Assembly (NCBI RefSeq): GCF_017355855.1
Contig: NZ_JAFEWD010000003.1
Span: 496,001-560,000 of the forward strand
Origin: Pedobacter sp. SYSU D00535
GTDB lineage: Bacteria > Bacteroidota > Bacteroidia > Sphingobacteriales > Sphingobacteriaceae
Reading direction: 5' to 3'
DNA: 64,000 bases
Part shown: positions 28,971 through 38,859 of the stretch, piece after piece
Layout: the number at the start of each line of letters is the position of its first letter
Numbering within the stretch: the stretch's first letter is position 1
Made by a program: the position numbers and the translations under genes
Notes under the pieces: generated by a model
Database searches by the model: none
Seen by the model: only the letters and a program-made list of their open reading frames with translations
What the model was told of the DNA's origin: nothing

Positions 28971-30497
28971 ATGAAGAAGATCGCATACTTATTTTTTGTA
29001 CTTGTAACAGCTTCTCAAGCTTTATTTGCTGCGGTTAATTTCAATGTGAAGGATTTTGGAGCGAAGGGTAACGGCGAAACTCTGGACACCGAGGCGATAA
29101 ACAAAGCGATTGAGGCAGCTGCAAAGCAGGGAGGCGGAACGGTATACTTTCCGGCGGGTACGTATCTCAGCTACTCCATCAGGTTAAAGAGCAATATCTC
29201 TTTGTATATCGACCAGGGGGCGACAATTTTAGCAGCGACTCCAACGGGAGATGTGGGCTATGATGCTCCCGAGACCGGTGCGGGAAACAAGTTTCAGGAC
29301 TTTGGCCACAGTCATTGGCATAACAGCTTGATCTGGGGGGAGAATCTCGAGAACATATCAATTCTGGGTCCGGGTACCATTTTTGGGAAGGGCCTTACAA
29401 GAGAAGGGCCGCACCGTGCTCCCATCGGCAATAAGGCAATAGCTTTAAAACTTTGCAAAAACGTCATCCTGAAAGATTTTACCATTCTCTACGGAGGGCA
29501 TTTCGGGATTCTGGCTACCGGCGTCGATAATTTCACGATCGATAATCTGAAGATGGACACCAATCGCGATGGGATGGATATCGACTGTTGCCGCAATGTG
29601 CGGATATCCAATTGCACGATTAATTCGCCCTGGGACGATGCTATTTGTTTGAAAAGCTCTTATGCCCTTGGCTACGCACGCGCAACTGAAAATGTAACAA
29701 TCACCAATTGCCAGGTGACCGGCTATGACAGAGGAACCTTTATTAACGGCACTTATCAAAGAAATGAGGCTAAATTAGTTCCCGATAAGGAAGGGCCTAC
29801 CGGACGTATTAAATTCGGAACCGAATCGAACGGAGGCTTTAAAAATATCACGATCTCCAACTGTGTCTTTGAGTTTTGCCGGGGACTGGCTTTAGAGACA
29901 GTAGACGGAGGTTTGCTGGAAGATATCACCATCACAAACATCACCATGCGGGACATTGTCAATTCCCCCATCTTTTTGCGCCTTGGCGGCAGAATGAGAG
30001 GGCCGGAAGGGGTTCCTGTTGGGAAACTTCGCCGCGTAATAATCAGCAACCTGATGGTCTACAATGCCGACTCTCATTTTTCCTCACTCATCAGCGGCAT
30101 ACCCGGTCATGATATCGAGGATGTAAAACTTAATAATATTCGCATCTATTACCGTCCGATAGACTCGGCAGAATCCAAGATCCAAAAGATAGTTCCTGAA
30201 CATGAAAAAGCTTATCCGGAGCCGGAGAAATTTGGAGTTCTGCCTGCATACGGGTTTTTTATCCGCCATGCGAGAAATTTTGAAATGAATAACGTGGAGG
30301 TAAGCTTTCTGGGCAAGGAAACGCGTCCCGCTTTCATTCTTGACGACGTAAAAAATATTGAGATGCGTAATGTAGAGGCGCAGAAAGCACCGGGAGCTCC
30401 ACTGTTTCAGCTAAAAAACGTGGAGAACTTTAGCATTTCGGATAGCAAGTCGACGAAGGATAGAGCATTGAAAACTGTCAAAGAAAAGAGTTTTTAA
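28971..30497 (+). CDS. GH28 family protein (polygalacturonase-like), 508 aa
   Basis: A 508-residue secreted right-handed beta-helix protein with the GH28 N-terminal repeat FNVKDFGAKGNGETLDTEAI. Active-site motifs are partly present: NRDGMDID (Asp200) and PWDDAICLKSS (Asp222/Asp223). However, the GHG histidine region reads GRIKFGTESNGG and the R-I-K motif aligns with ALETVDGG, so the usual His, Arg and Lys are not evident. It may be a GH28 subgroup with altered specificity, for example toward rhamnogalacturonan, or altered mechanism. Its place between CE12 and PL22 genes supports a pectin role. Confidence 0.87.
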   Translation: MKKIAYLFFVLVTASQALFAAVNFNVKDFGAKGNGETLDTEAINKAIEAAAKQGGGTVYFPAGTYLSYSIRLKSNISLYIDQGATILAATPTGDVGYDAPETGAGNKFQDFGHSHWHNSLIWGENLENISILGPGTIFGKGLTREGPHRAPIGNKAIALKLCKNVILKDFTILYGGHFGILATGVDNFTIDNLKMDTNRDGMDIDCCRNVRISNCTINSPWDDAICLKSSYALGYARATENVTITNCQVTGYDRGTFINGTYQRNEAKLVPDKEGPTGRIKFGTESNGGFKNITISNCVFEFCRGLALETVDGGLLEDITITNITMRDIVNSPIFLRLGGRMRGPEGVPVGKLRRVIISNLMVYNADSHFSSLISGIPGHDIEDVKLNNIRIYYRPIDSAESKIQKIVPEHEKAYPEPEKFGVLPAYGFFIRHARNFEMNNVEVSFLGKETRPAFILDDVKNIEMRNVEAQKAPGAPLFQLKNVENFSISDSKSTKDRALKTVKEKSF

Positions 30498-30551
30498 ATA
30501 GGCTGTTACGGTCATCCTCGGGTGTAGTAGCTAATAATCATAAAGCCAGTT

Positions 30552-31766
30552 ATGGAATTAAAAGGGATTTTTTTATCGGCACTCATAGCAATACTACCAG
30601 TCATCCTTCGGGGCCAGCCTGTTATAGAAACAGGCTCACAGAAGCCCATGCCGCGTGAGTGGATTGATAAAGATACGGGGCATAAAATTGTTCGGCTTTC
30701 AAACATCGAGGGAAGCAACGCCAGCTTTTATTTTCACAATAATCCCTTTATCGGGAATAGGATGATCTTTTACAATACGATGGATAGTATCAGGCGCCAG
30801 CTGTACACCGTCGATCTGAAGACGCTGAAAACAGAGCGGCTCACCAATCATTCATCGCGGATAGGAGCGGAAATCGTTGATGCAAAGAGGGGAGAGGTGT
30901 ATTACCAGGCAGGCGATAGCGTGTTTGCCACCAATAGCAAGAGCAAAAAAACGCGGCTGGTATTTGTCTTTCCTCCGGATTTCAAGGCTACAGTATCCAC
31001 TTTAAACTCAGATGGTACTATCCTGGCAGGGCGGTACAGTGATGGTACCCGTGAGCGGGAAATACTGCAGCAGTACCCCGAAAAAAGTCAGTTTTTCAAT
31101 CGCATATATGAGGCGAAAATCCCGAACACCTTGTTCACCGTCAATACCCAAACGGGGGAACTGAAAAGGATCCACCAGGAGAACACCTGGCTGGGGCACG
31201 TTCAGTTTTCACCTGCAGATCCGAACCTGCTGATGTTCTGTCAGGAAGGCCCCTGGCACAAAGTCGATAGAATCTGGACGATCAATCTGGCTAGCGGAGA
31301 GGTGAAGAAAAGACACACCCGTACGATGGACCAGGAGATTGCTGGCCATGAATTTTTTTCGCCCGATGGAAAGGTGATCTGGTTCGACCACCAAATGCCC
31401 AAAAGCGTGAATTTCTATTTAACCGGTGTAGATGTCAATACGGGTGAGGTGAAAAAGTATTCGCTCACCAGGAACGAGTGGTCAATACATTTCAATATTT
31501 CTCATGATCAGCAGTTATTTGCCGGGGATGGAGGGGATCCGGGACAGGTAGCCAAAGCGGAGGATGGCAGGTGGATTTATTTGTTCCGGCCAAAAGGAGA
31601 GAAGTTGGAGTCGGAGAAACTGGTGAACATGAAAGCGCATGGTTTTAAGTTGGAGCCTAACGTTCATTTTTCGCCCGATGATAAGTGGGTGATCTTTCGA
31701 GCTAATTTTGAAGGAAAGAGCCAGGTATATGCGGTGGAGATAGCAAAAAGTACGGGGCGGAATTAA
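30552..31766 (+). CDS. PL22 oligogalacturonate lyase
   Basis: A 404-residue beta-propeller enzyme that cleaves short oligogalacturonides into unsaturated products. PL22 signatures are seen: WIDKDTGHKIVRLS near residue 37, FCQEGPWHKVDRIW, AGHEFFSPDGKVIWFDHQ (His266, His280) and LEPNVHFSPDD (His372), plus TolB-like propeller repeats. A signal peptide (to about residue 23) suggests a periplasmic location. It would take the output of PL1 and GH28. The Mn-binding site should be checked by alignment, because the region around His372 differs from the enterobacterial enzyme as I remember it. Confidence 0.88.
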   Translation: MELKGIFLSALIAILPVILRGQPVIETGSQKPMPREWIDKDTGHKIVRLSNIEGSNASFYFHNNPFIGNRMIFYNTMDSIRRQLYTVDLKTLKTERLTNHSSRIGAEIVDAKRGEVYYQAGDSVFATNSKSKKTRLVFVFPPDFKATVSTLNSDGTILAGRYSDGTREREILQQYPEKSQFFNRIYEAKIPNTLFTVNTQTGELKRIHQENTWLGHVQFSPADPNLLMFCQEGPWHKVDRIWTINLASGEVKKRHTRTMDQEIAGHEFFSPDGKVIWFDHQMPKSVNFYLTGVDVNTGEVKKYSLTRNEWSIHFNISHDQQLFAGDGGDPGQVAKAEDGRWIYLFRPKGEKLESEKLVNMKAHGFKLEPNVHFSPDDKWVIFRANFEGKSQVYAVEIAKSTGRN

Positions 31767-31864
31767 GGGGGTGTTGTACCACAAGATCCTTTCGCAGGTT
31801 AAGAATGATTTAAATAGCTGGCAATACCGAGCCTAAGTGTGGAATTATTTTTCTCTAGAATAAA

Positions 31865-34726
31865 ATGAAAAAAAGCTTTATCAAAGCAAGTTTACTGGGA
31901 GCAATACTGGCAGCACACACCTTTGTGTCTGCACAAACAAAGCCGCAATGGCCGGAGATCACCAAAGAAAACAAACCCTGGTCGCGCTGGTGGTGGCAGG
32001 GAAGTGCGGTGAATGAGAAGGACCTAAGCTGGATGCTGGACGAATACAAGAAGGCGGGCTTAGGGGGATTGGAGATTACCACTATTTACGGCGTGAAAGG
32101 CGCCGAAAATCAATTTATAGATTTTGTCTCTCCAAAATGGATGGAGATGCTTAAACATACACTGAAAGAAGGAAACCGTCTTGGGCTGGGTATCGATATG
32201 GCGCAGGCATCGGGCTGGCCTTTTGGAGGGCCCTGGGTAAGTGATGAGGATGCCAGCAAATACGTTACCTACAAAACGTACACGCTTAAAGGCGGAGAGA
32301 AGTTAAAAGAGTCTGTTCAGTTTCAGCAGGCAGTTATAAACCGGGCTGTTGGAGAGCGCCTGGACATTACAAAGATAAAAGAGCCTTTTGCCACTACTCC
32401 CAACCTGCAATTGCATGCCTTCGATCAGGTCCGCTTCCCAAAGATGTTGCCTTTGCAGGCCCTAATGGCTTATTCCGATAAAGGGCAGGTGATAGAGCTG
32501 ACAGGAAAGGTTGCCAAGAATGGGACGCTTAACTGGACCGCCCCGGCAGGGAACTGGAACCTGTACGCAGTTTTTCAGGGCTGGCATGGGAAAATGGTAG
32601 AACGTGCGGGTCCGGGCGGCGAAGGTTACGCCATTGATCACTTCTCAAAGGCGGCGAGCACGAATTTCCTTAAATATTTCGATCAGGCCTTTAAGGGACA
32701 TGATATTTCGGGGCTCCGGGCTTTTTTTAATGATTCCTACGAAGTAGATGATGCCCAGGGGGAAGCCAACTGGACGCCACGTTTCTTTGAGGAGTTTCAG
32801 GCAAGGCGGGGTTATGACTTAAGGACGCAATTACCAGCGTTATTCGGAAAGGATGCGGAGGAGAAAAATAAAAGGGTCTTGACGGATTACCGCGAAACCG
32901 TTTCGGATTTGCTGCTGGAAAATTATACGCAAACCTGGCACGACTGGGCAAAGGCTCGTGGTGCTTTGATCAGGAATCAGGCGCACGGTTCTCCAGCCAA
33001 CATCCTGGATCTATATGCTGCCACCGATATTCCGGAAATAGAGGGGACAGACATCATGCGCATCAAATTTGCCTCCTCTGCGGCGAATGTAACAGGCAAA
33101 CCGCTTACCGCATCAGAATCAGCAACCTGGGAAAATGAGCATTTCCTTTCCAAACTAAGTGATGTTAAGAAAGCGATGGATCTGTTCCTGTTAGGCGGTG
33201 TAAACCACACCTTCTATCACGGAACCAACTATACCCCTCAAAATGAGCCTTTCCCCGGATGGCTGTTTTATGCGGCCGTACATTTTACTCCTCACAACCC
33301 TTTCTGGGATGATTTCAAGAAACTGAACTCCTACGTTGCACGAGTCCAGTCGTTTATGCAAAGAGGTAAGCCGAACAACGACGTATTGCTTTATCTTCCA
33401 ATCTACGATTCGTACTCGAAGGCCGGACGATCACTCCTGCAACATTACGACGGGATCGATCACGGATTTAAGGGATCGAGCCTGGAGGAAAGCGCACATG
33501 CTTTACAGAAAAAAGGCTATAGCTTCGACTTTATCTCTGACAGGCAGATCTATAACACTGCTCTGGAAAACAACCAGATCAAAACAGGCGGAGTGTTGTA
33601 TAAGACGATTGTCGTTCCTCAAACACAGTTCATGCCGCTGTCAACGCTTCAAAAGCTGGCTGACCTGGCAAGGAGCGGCGCAACTGTCATCTTTTATAAA
33701 AATACGCCAACAACGGTTCCCGGACTTGGCAATTTCTATGAGCAGCGCGTGTCCGACTTTAAGCACGTACTGGGGCAGATGCGTTTTTCAGCTACAGAAG
33801 CCGCGGGGATCCAAATGGCTGCTTTGGGAAAAGGAACTGTACTGGTGGTGGATGATTTGGATAAGGGACTCGCATTTGGCAAAGTGGAGCGTGAAAAAAT
33901 GGTAGACCAGGGATTGCAGGTGATCCGCAGGAAGCATGACAAGGGATCGTACTACTTTCTTGTAAACTCCAGTGATAAAGCCATTAAGGGCTGGGTGCCG
34001 GTACAATCGCCCGCTGCCTCTGTTGCAATTTTCAATCCCATGACCGGCAAAGCCGGTTATGCTGCTCTTCGTAAGGGGGATCAAAATGGCACGGAAGTCT
34101 ACCTGGAACTTGCATCGGCTGAAGGGCTGATCCTGGAAACTTCTATGGATGTAATCCAGGGAGCTAAATATCCATACATGGAAGCAGCCGGAGCCGCACA
34201 GCCAGTTAAAGGCGATTGGAATATCGCTTTTGTCAAGGGAGGCCCGACTTTACCAAAAGCTGTGAAGACTGCTAGCCTTACCTCATGGACTGACTTTTCG
34301 GTGGAAGGCCTGAAGGATTTCTCAGGCACCGCGGCTTATTCTATCTCATTTAAGAAGCCAAAAGGGAAAGCGGAAAGTTGGCTGCTGGATCTGGGTGAAG
34401 TACAGGAGAGTGCCACGGTGACCCTGAACGGAACTAATATCGGCACTGTCATCGGGCCTGTTTATCGATTGGAAGTTCCTACAACACTCCTGAAAAAGAA
34501 GAACACTTTGGAAGTGAAAGTTTCTAATTCCATGGCAAATCATATCAGTTACCTGGATAAGAAGGGCGTTAACTGGAAGAAGTTCTACAATACAAACATG
34601 CCTGCAAGACTGGCGGTAAACCGCGGAGCTGACGGGCTATTTACTGCAGCTAAATGGGAACCGAGAAAATCGGGCTTAATAGGGCCTGTTACCCTTACTC
34701 CTTTAAAAACAATAAATCCAGAATAG
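31865..34726 (+). CDS. GH106 alpha-L-rhamnosidase
   Basis: A 953-residue secreted enzyme expected to remove terminal alpha-L-rhamnose from pectin fragments. The N-terminus has the GH106 signature WPEITKENKPWSRWWWQGSA; further conserved parts are GLGIDMAQASGWPFGGPWV, AFFNDSYEVDD (Glu293), NQAHGSPANILDLYAATDIP and GGVNHTFYHGTNYTP. A C-terminal galactose-binding-like domain ends the protein. It lies 6 bp before the GH115 start, so the two are probably translated together. A second GH106 gene starts at 62029. Length is typical for the family. Confidence 0.92.
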   Translation: MKKSFIKASLLGAILAAHTFVSAQTKPQWPEITKENKPWSRWWWQGSAVNEKDLSWMLDEYKKAGLGGLEITTIYGVKGAENQFIDFVSPKWMEMLKHTLKEGNRLGLGIDMAQASGWPFGGPWVSDEDASKYVTYKTYTLKGGEKLKESVQFQQAVINRAVGERLDITKIKEPFATTPNLQLHAFDQVRFPKMLPLQALMAYSDKGQVIELTGKVAKNGTLNWTAPAGNWNLYAVFQGWHGKMVERAGPGGEGYAIDHFSKAASTNFLKYFDQAFKGHDISGLRAFFNDSYEVDDAQGEANWTPRFFEEFQARRGYDLRTQLPALFGKDAEEKNKRVLTDYRETVSDLLLENYTQTWHDWAKARGALIRNQAHGSPANILDLYAATDIPEIEGTDIMRIKFASSAANVTGKPLTASESATWENEHFLSKLSDVKKAMDLFLLGGVNHTFYHGTNYTPQNEPFPGWLFYAAVHFTPHNPFWDDFKKLNSYVARVQSFMQRGKPNNDVLLYLPIYDSYSKAGRSLLQHYDGIDHGFKGSSLEESAHALQKKGYSFDFISDRQIYNTALENNQIKTGGVLYKTIVVPQTQFMPLSTLQKLADLARSGATVIFYKNTPTTVPGLGNFYEQRVSDFKHVLGQMRFSATEAAGIQMAALGKGTVLVVDDLDKGLAFGKVEREKMVDQGLQVIRRKHDKGSYYFLVNSSDKAIKGWVPVQSPAASVAIFNPMTGKAGYAALRKGDQNGTEVYLELASAEGLILETSMDVIQGAKYPYMEAAGAAQPVKGDWNIAFVKGGPTLPKAVKTASLTSWTDFSVEGLKDFSGTAAYSISFKKPKGKAESWLLDLGEVQESATVTLNGTNIGTVIGPVYRLEVPTTLLKKKNTLEVKVSNSMANHISYLDKKGVNWKKFYNTNMPARLAVNRGADGLFTAAKWEPRKSGLIGPVTLTPLKTINPE

Positions 34727-34732
34727 AAATTG

Positions 34733-37672
34733 ATGAGATTGCGTGTGAATCTGTTGTTGACTATCGGTTGTGCGTTTGTTCTGGGTATTGCTGCAGTTCA
34801 GCCGGTGCTCGCACAATCGATCCAGGTCTCCGAGGTACGATCAGCAAACGCTTTTCCGCTTGTTGAAAATAGTAAGGGAACAGCAATTACCTACGACCCC
34901 GCTGATGCCACCGTTGTTCGCATTGCTGCAGAGGCACTGGCAGCAGATATTCAACAAGTGACTGGGGTAAAGCCGCTTGTAGGGACGCAGACACCGGGAG
35001 GGCTGACGATTTTGGTAGGGACACTGGGTCGGTCAAAAGTTGTTGATGATTTGGCGGCAAAAGGAAAGATTGAAGCTGCTAAAATTCTCGCGGCCGAAAC
35101 TTTTCTCATCCAGAAAGTGGACTTTCCTGAGCCAGGAAATTCAAGCGCATTGGTCATTGCCGGTCGTGATCCACGTGGAACAGCTTTTGGTGTTTTTGAG
35201 TTATCTAAACTTATTGGTGTTCACCCCTTTAGCTGGTGGGCTGACATTCACCCGAACCCTCGTAAATCGCTTTATATTTCCGGCTCTCATGTGGCGAAAG
35301 CGCCCTCTGTAAAATACCGTGGCATCTTCCTGAACGATGAAGATTGGGGACTACAACCTTGGGCAGCAAAAACCTTTGAACCGGAAACGGGAGATATCGG
35401 TCCCAAGACCTATGGCAAGATATTCGAACTCTTATTACGCTTAAAGGCCAATTTGATCTGGCCCGCCATGCACCCCAGCACGAAGGCCTTTTTTCATTAT
35501 CCCGGCAACCAAAAGGTAGCCGAAGATTATGCCATCATTATCGGTACTTCGCATGCAGAGCCAATGCTGCGCAACAACGTGGACGAGTGGGATAAACAGA
35601 AGATGGGCGCGTTTAATTATCTCACCAACAAATCCACAATCACAAAATATTGGGAGGACCGGATAAAGCAAAGTGCTAACGTCAACGCCATGTACACGCT
35701 GGGCATGAGAGGTGTACACGATAGCGGCATGGAAGGTGTTAAAAGCGCTAAAGAGGCGCTGCCCTTGCTTGAGCAGATTATCGGCGAACAGCGCAGCATG
35801 CTGAGCAAAAATCTAAAGAAGCCGGTAACAGAAATTCCTCAGGCATTTACAGCTTACAAAGAAGTGCTCGAGATTTACGATCTCGGTTTGAAGCTTCCTG
35901 AAGACGTGACCCTTGTCTGGCCTGATGATAATTATGGCTATATCCACCGTCTCAACAATAAAGCAGAGATGCAACGATCTGGCGGCTCGGGCGTGTATTA
36001 CCACGCTTCTTACTGGGGCCGGCCGCATGACTATCTCTGGCTGAGTTCTACGCATCCGGCACTGATCAGAGAGGAGATGATGAAGGCCTACGTTAACAAG
36101 TCGGATAAATTGTGGGTGTTGAATGTAGGGGATATCAAACCCCTGGAGTACAATATTCATATGTTTATGGACATGGCCTGGAACGCCGAACCCTTTATGG
36201 ATCCGGCGTATGCTAAAACGCATCTTGCAGACTGGAACAAAGAAGTGTTTGGAGCCCGGTTTGCTACCAGGATTACGGACATTATGTGGAAGTATTACGA
36301 CCTGGCTTTTGAAAGACGTCCGGAATTTATGGGCTGGAGCCAGACCGAACCTACGACACAAACCAGCTATTCAGAGTATAATCATTTCTATTTTGGGGAT
36401 GAAGGGCAGCGTCGGATAGATGCCTATACGAAACTAGAGAAAGAGGTGAAGCAGTTGCAAATTGCAGTTGCGCCCGAAGATGCGGATGCGTTCTATCAAT
36501 TGGTTTACTACCCGGTAGTGGGCGCTTCTCTGATGAATAGAAAGTTTCTTTACCGGGACAAAAGCAATCTCTACGCGAGACAAAACAGGTTGAGTGCCGA
36601 AGATTACGCAAGGATGAGTAAAGAAGCGTATGAGAGCATCAAAAAAGAAACATACTTCTACAACAATCAGCTGGCAGACGGGAAATGGAAGCATATGATG
36701 TCGATGGAACCCCGGGCGCTTCCGGTGTATAAAGAACCGGTGTTGCCCGAAATTACCATCGACCGTTCGCAGCTGTGGGGACTGTTGCCAGAGGGACTAG
36801 AATTGGCACCTACTTCAGGTAAAATGTCTTTGCCGATGTTCAATCGCTACACGCAAAAGAAATACTTTGTGGATATTTTCCTGAGTGATGACAAGCCCTT
36901 GAAATGGAAAGCACAGCCGTCCCAAAAGTGGATCAAACTTTCTGAGAGCGAGGGTACTTTGAACGGAGCTAATAAAGAAAATCGGATATGGGTAAGTGTT
37001 GATTGGGAGAAGGCCCCGGCCCGGCAGCAGCTGAGCGGACATGTGATGTTTTCTGCTGCAGGAAAAAAGATGCACCTGGAAGTAAAGGCGCTCGCCCCTT
37101 CAGCTCCGGACTTAGCTACTTTTAATGGTCACCTGGAGGATAACGGCCGGGTTTCGATCGCTGCGGCTAGTTTTAGCCGGAAAAAAGGCGTCGAAAACAA
37201 GGAGTGGAAACTGGTGGATGGATTGGGGCACATGGGCACTGCTTTAATGGCAAGTCCGCTCGAAGAGATTTCGGTTCCAGAAACCGGGGACTACGAGCAG
37301 GTGAAAGCGAGTTTACCGGTCGTAGAATACGATTTTTATACCTTCACCGACACTGTCGCTGAACTTAAAGTCTTCAGTCTTCCTACGCATCCTCTTAACG
37401 ACAGATACCAGATGAGTTATCTTGTTTCTGTGGATGATCGCCCGGCGACTCTTCTAAACTTTAAAACCCTAGGACGCAGTCAGGAGTGGAAGCAAAACGT
37501 GTTGCGGAATGCCGCTATCCGCACAATTAAACTCGGACAGCTGGCAAAAGGTAAACACACCTTGAAAATTTACATGGTAGATCCGGGAGTGATTTTAGAC
37601 AGGATGGAGATCAATCTAGGCAATCCCTATCAACCCTACAGTGCGGTAGCAGAAACAAAACACAGAAAGTAG
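34733..37672 (+). CDS. GH115 alpha-1,2-glucuronidase-family protein
   Basis: A 979-residue secreted protein. GH115 features are GIFLNDEDWGLQPWAAKTFE, LLLRLKANLIWPAMHP, NNVDEWD, VLEIYDLGLKLPEDVTLVWP and FMDMAWNAEPF. Known members remove glucuronic acid from glucuronoxylan side chains. Within a pectin locus the target may instead be GlcA on rhamnogalacturonan, arabinogalactan or co-located xylan. The ATG at 34733 is preferred; the codon just before it (34730) is TTG. The signal peptide ends near QPVLAQ. The GH43-like gene begins immediately after the stop codon. Confidence 0.92.
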   Translation: MRLRVNLLLTIGCAFVLGIAAVQPVLAQSIQVSEVRSANAFPLVENSKGTAITYDPADATVVRIAAEALAADIQQVTGVKPLVGTQTPGGLTILVGTLGRSKVVDDLAAKGKIEAAKILAAETFLIQKVDFPEPGNSSALVIAGRDPRGTAFGVFELSKLIGVHPFSWWADIHPNPRKSLYISGSHVAKAPSVKYRGIFLNDEDWGLQPWAAKTFEPETGDIGPKTYGKIFELLLRLKANLIWPAMHPSTKAFFHYPGNQKVAEDYAIIIGTSHAEPMLRNNVDEWDKQKMGAFNYLTNKSTITKYWEDRIKQSANVNAMYTLGMRGVHDSGMEGVKSAKEALPLLEQIIGEQRSMLSKNLKKPVTEIPQAFTAYKEVLEIYDLGLKLPEDVTLVWPDDNYGYIHRLNNKAEMQRSGGSGVYYHASYWGRPHDYLWLSSTHPALIREEMMKAYVNKSDKLWVLNVGDIKPLEYNIHMFMDMAWNAEPFMDPAYAKTHLADWNKEVFGARFATRITDIMWKYYDLAFERRPEFMGWSQTEPTTQTSYSEYNHFYFGDEGQRRIDAYTKLEKEVKQLQIAVAPEDADAFYQLVYYPVVGASLMNRKFLYRDKSNLYARQNRLSAEDYARMSKEAYESIKKETYFYNNQLADGKWKHMMSMEPRALPVYKEPVLPEITIDRSQLWGLLPEGLELAPTSGKMSLPMFNRYTQKKYFVDIFLSDDKPLKWKAQPSQKWIKLSESEGTLNGANKENRIWVSVDWEKAPARQQLSGHVMFSAAGKKMHLEVKALAPSAPDLATFNGHLEDNGRVSIAAASFSRKKGVENKEWKLVDGLGHMGTALMASPLEEISVPETGDYEQVKASLPVVEYDFYTFTDTVAELKVFSLPTHPLNDRYQMSYLVSVDDRPATLLNFKTLGRSQEWKQNVLRNAAIRTIKLGQLAKGKHTLKIYMVDPGVILDRMEINLGNPYQPYSAVAETKHRK

Positions 37673-38704
37673 ATGAAAAGACGGATAGAGGTACTTTTGG
37701 TTTTAGCGTTGCTGCTGGGGGCAGCCGGCGGCACATCAGCTCAGCAAAAAAAGGGGAAGCTGGCAGATAAACCCTTATTTCGTGATCCCATTTTTGATGG
37801 AGCTGCTGATCCTGTGGTTATCTGGAGCAAGAAGGAAAAAAAGTGGTTCATGTTTTACACTAACCGGCGGGCAAAGGCTGAAGGGCTGGACGGGGTGACC
37901 TGGGTGCATGGAACCCGGATCGGCATTGCTGAGTCCACAGACGGGGGAGCCACCTGGAAATATCGGGACACCGCCAATATCAATTACCGCCCGACACCTG
38001 ATTATACACATTGGGCACCCGACGTTTTTGAGCATAATGGCTTGTACCACATGTACCTTACCTATGTTCCCGGAGTCTTTACCACTTGGAACCACCCACG
38101 AAATATTCTCCATCTGACCAGTAAGGATTTGTTAAACTGGGAGTATAAGTCGACGCTGAAGCTGATCAATGATAAAGTGATCGATGCTACTGTGTTTCAA
38201 TTGTCTGACGGTATCTGGCGAATGTGGTATAACAACGAACGCGACGGGAAATCCATTTACTACGCCGACAGTAAGGACCTGGAAAACTGGGAACTGAAAG
38301 GGAAGGCCGTAGGAGACAGAGGCGGCGAGGGACCGAAAGTCTTCAGATGGAAAGGGAAGTTCTGGATGCTGGTGGACAACTGGGCGGGCATGGGCTTGTA
38401 TCATTCGGAAGATTTTACCAACTGGACGAAGCAGCCTAACCGGATTCTGGAGCAGCCAGGCAAAGGTCCCGAGGATCAGGCGATAGGTGGGCATGCCGAT
38501 GTAGTGGTAAGCGACGATAGGGCGTTTGTCTTTTACTTCACGCATCCGGGAAGGGTGAAGAAACCCTTTGCAGACTCTGAGGAGACTCGCAGAAGTTTGA
38601 TCCAGGTGGTGGAGTTAGAATTGCAAGACGGAAACGTAATAGCGGACAGAGATAAGCCGGTATATATTAAGCTAGGGAAGAAGGCGATTAATAGAAGAAA
38701 GTGA
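37673..38704 (+). CDS. GH43-like five-bladed beta-propeller glycoside hydrolase
   Basis: A 343-residue secreted protein (signal peptide to about residue 23, GTSAQ). A clan GH-F-like triad can be placed: Asp46 in GAADPVVIW, Asp117 in WAPDVFEHNG and Glu219 in GGEGPKVF. GH43 enzymes mostly cut arabinofuranosyl, xylosyl or galactosyl side chains; here side-chain removal from rhamnogalacturonan I is inferred. The start codon follows the GH115 stop directly with no gap, indicating translational coupling. The exact subfamily cannot be told by eye. Confidence 0.78.
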   Translation: MKRRIEVLLVLALLLGAAGGTSAQQKKGKLADKPLFRDPIFDGAADPVVIWSKKEKKWFMFYTNRRAKAEGLDGVTWVHGTRIGIAESTDGGATWKYRDTANINYRPTPDYTHWAPDVFEHNGLYHMYLTYVPGVFTTWNHPRNILHLTSKDLLNWEYKSTLKLINDKVIDATVFQLSDGIWRMWYNNERDGKSIYYADSKDLENWELKGKAVGDRGGEGPKVFRWKGKFWMLVDNWAGMGLYHSEDFTNWTKQPNRILEQPGKGPEDQAIGGHADVVVSDDRAFVFYFTHPGRVKKPFADSEETRRSLIQVVELELQDGNVIADRDKPVYIKLGKKAINRRK

Positions 38705-38716
38705 AGCAACTGGCCC

Positions 38717-38826
38717 TGCGATCGGATGACTATAACAAAGCGCTCCATCGCCATCCGACCGCTAAAAAGATAGCACAACAAGTCGTCGGATGAAACTGCT
38801 AACGCAGCCTGATTCGTCCGATCGCA
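38717..38826 (+). repeat. Nested inverted repeats upstream of the GH2 gene
   Basis: Outer perfect 10-bp arms TGCGATCGGA (38717-38726) and TCCGATCGCA (38817-38826) enclose inner 8-bp arms CATCCGAC (38752-38759) and GTCGGATG (38785-38792). The element fills most of the 155-bp gap between GH43-like and GH2. It could fold as an mRNA structure or serve as a protein-binding region. There is no T run, so a simple terminator is unlikely. Confidence 0.6.
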
Positions 38827-38859
38827 TTAAATAAATACAAGGTAGATAAACTATAAATT

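Noticed and set aside
35813-36361. 182-residue minus-strand ORF
   Set aside because: Opposite strand of conserved GH115 sequence.
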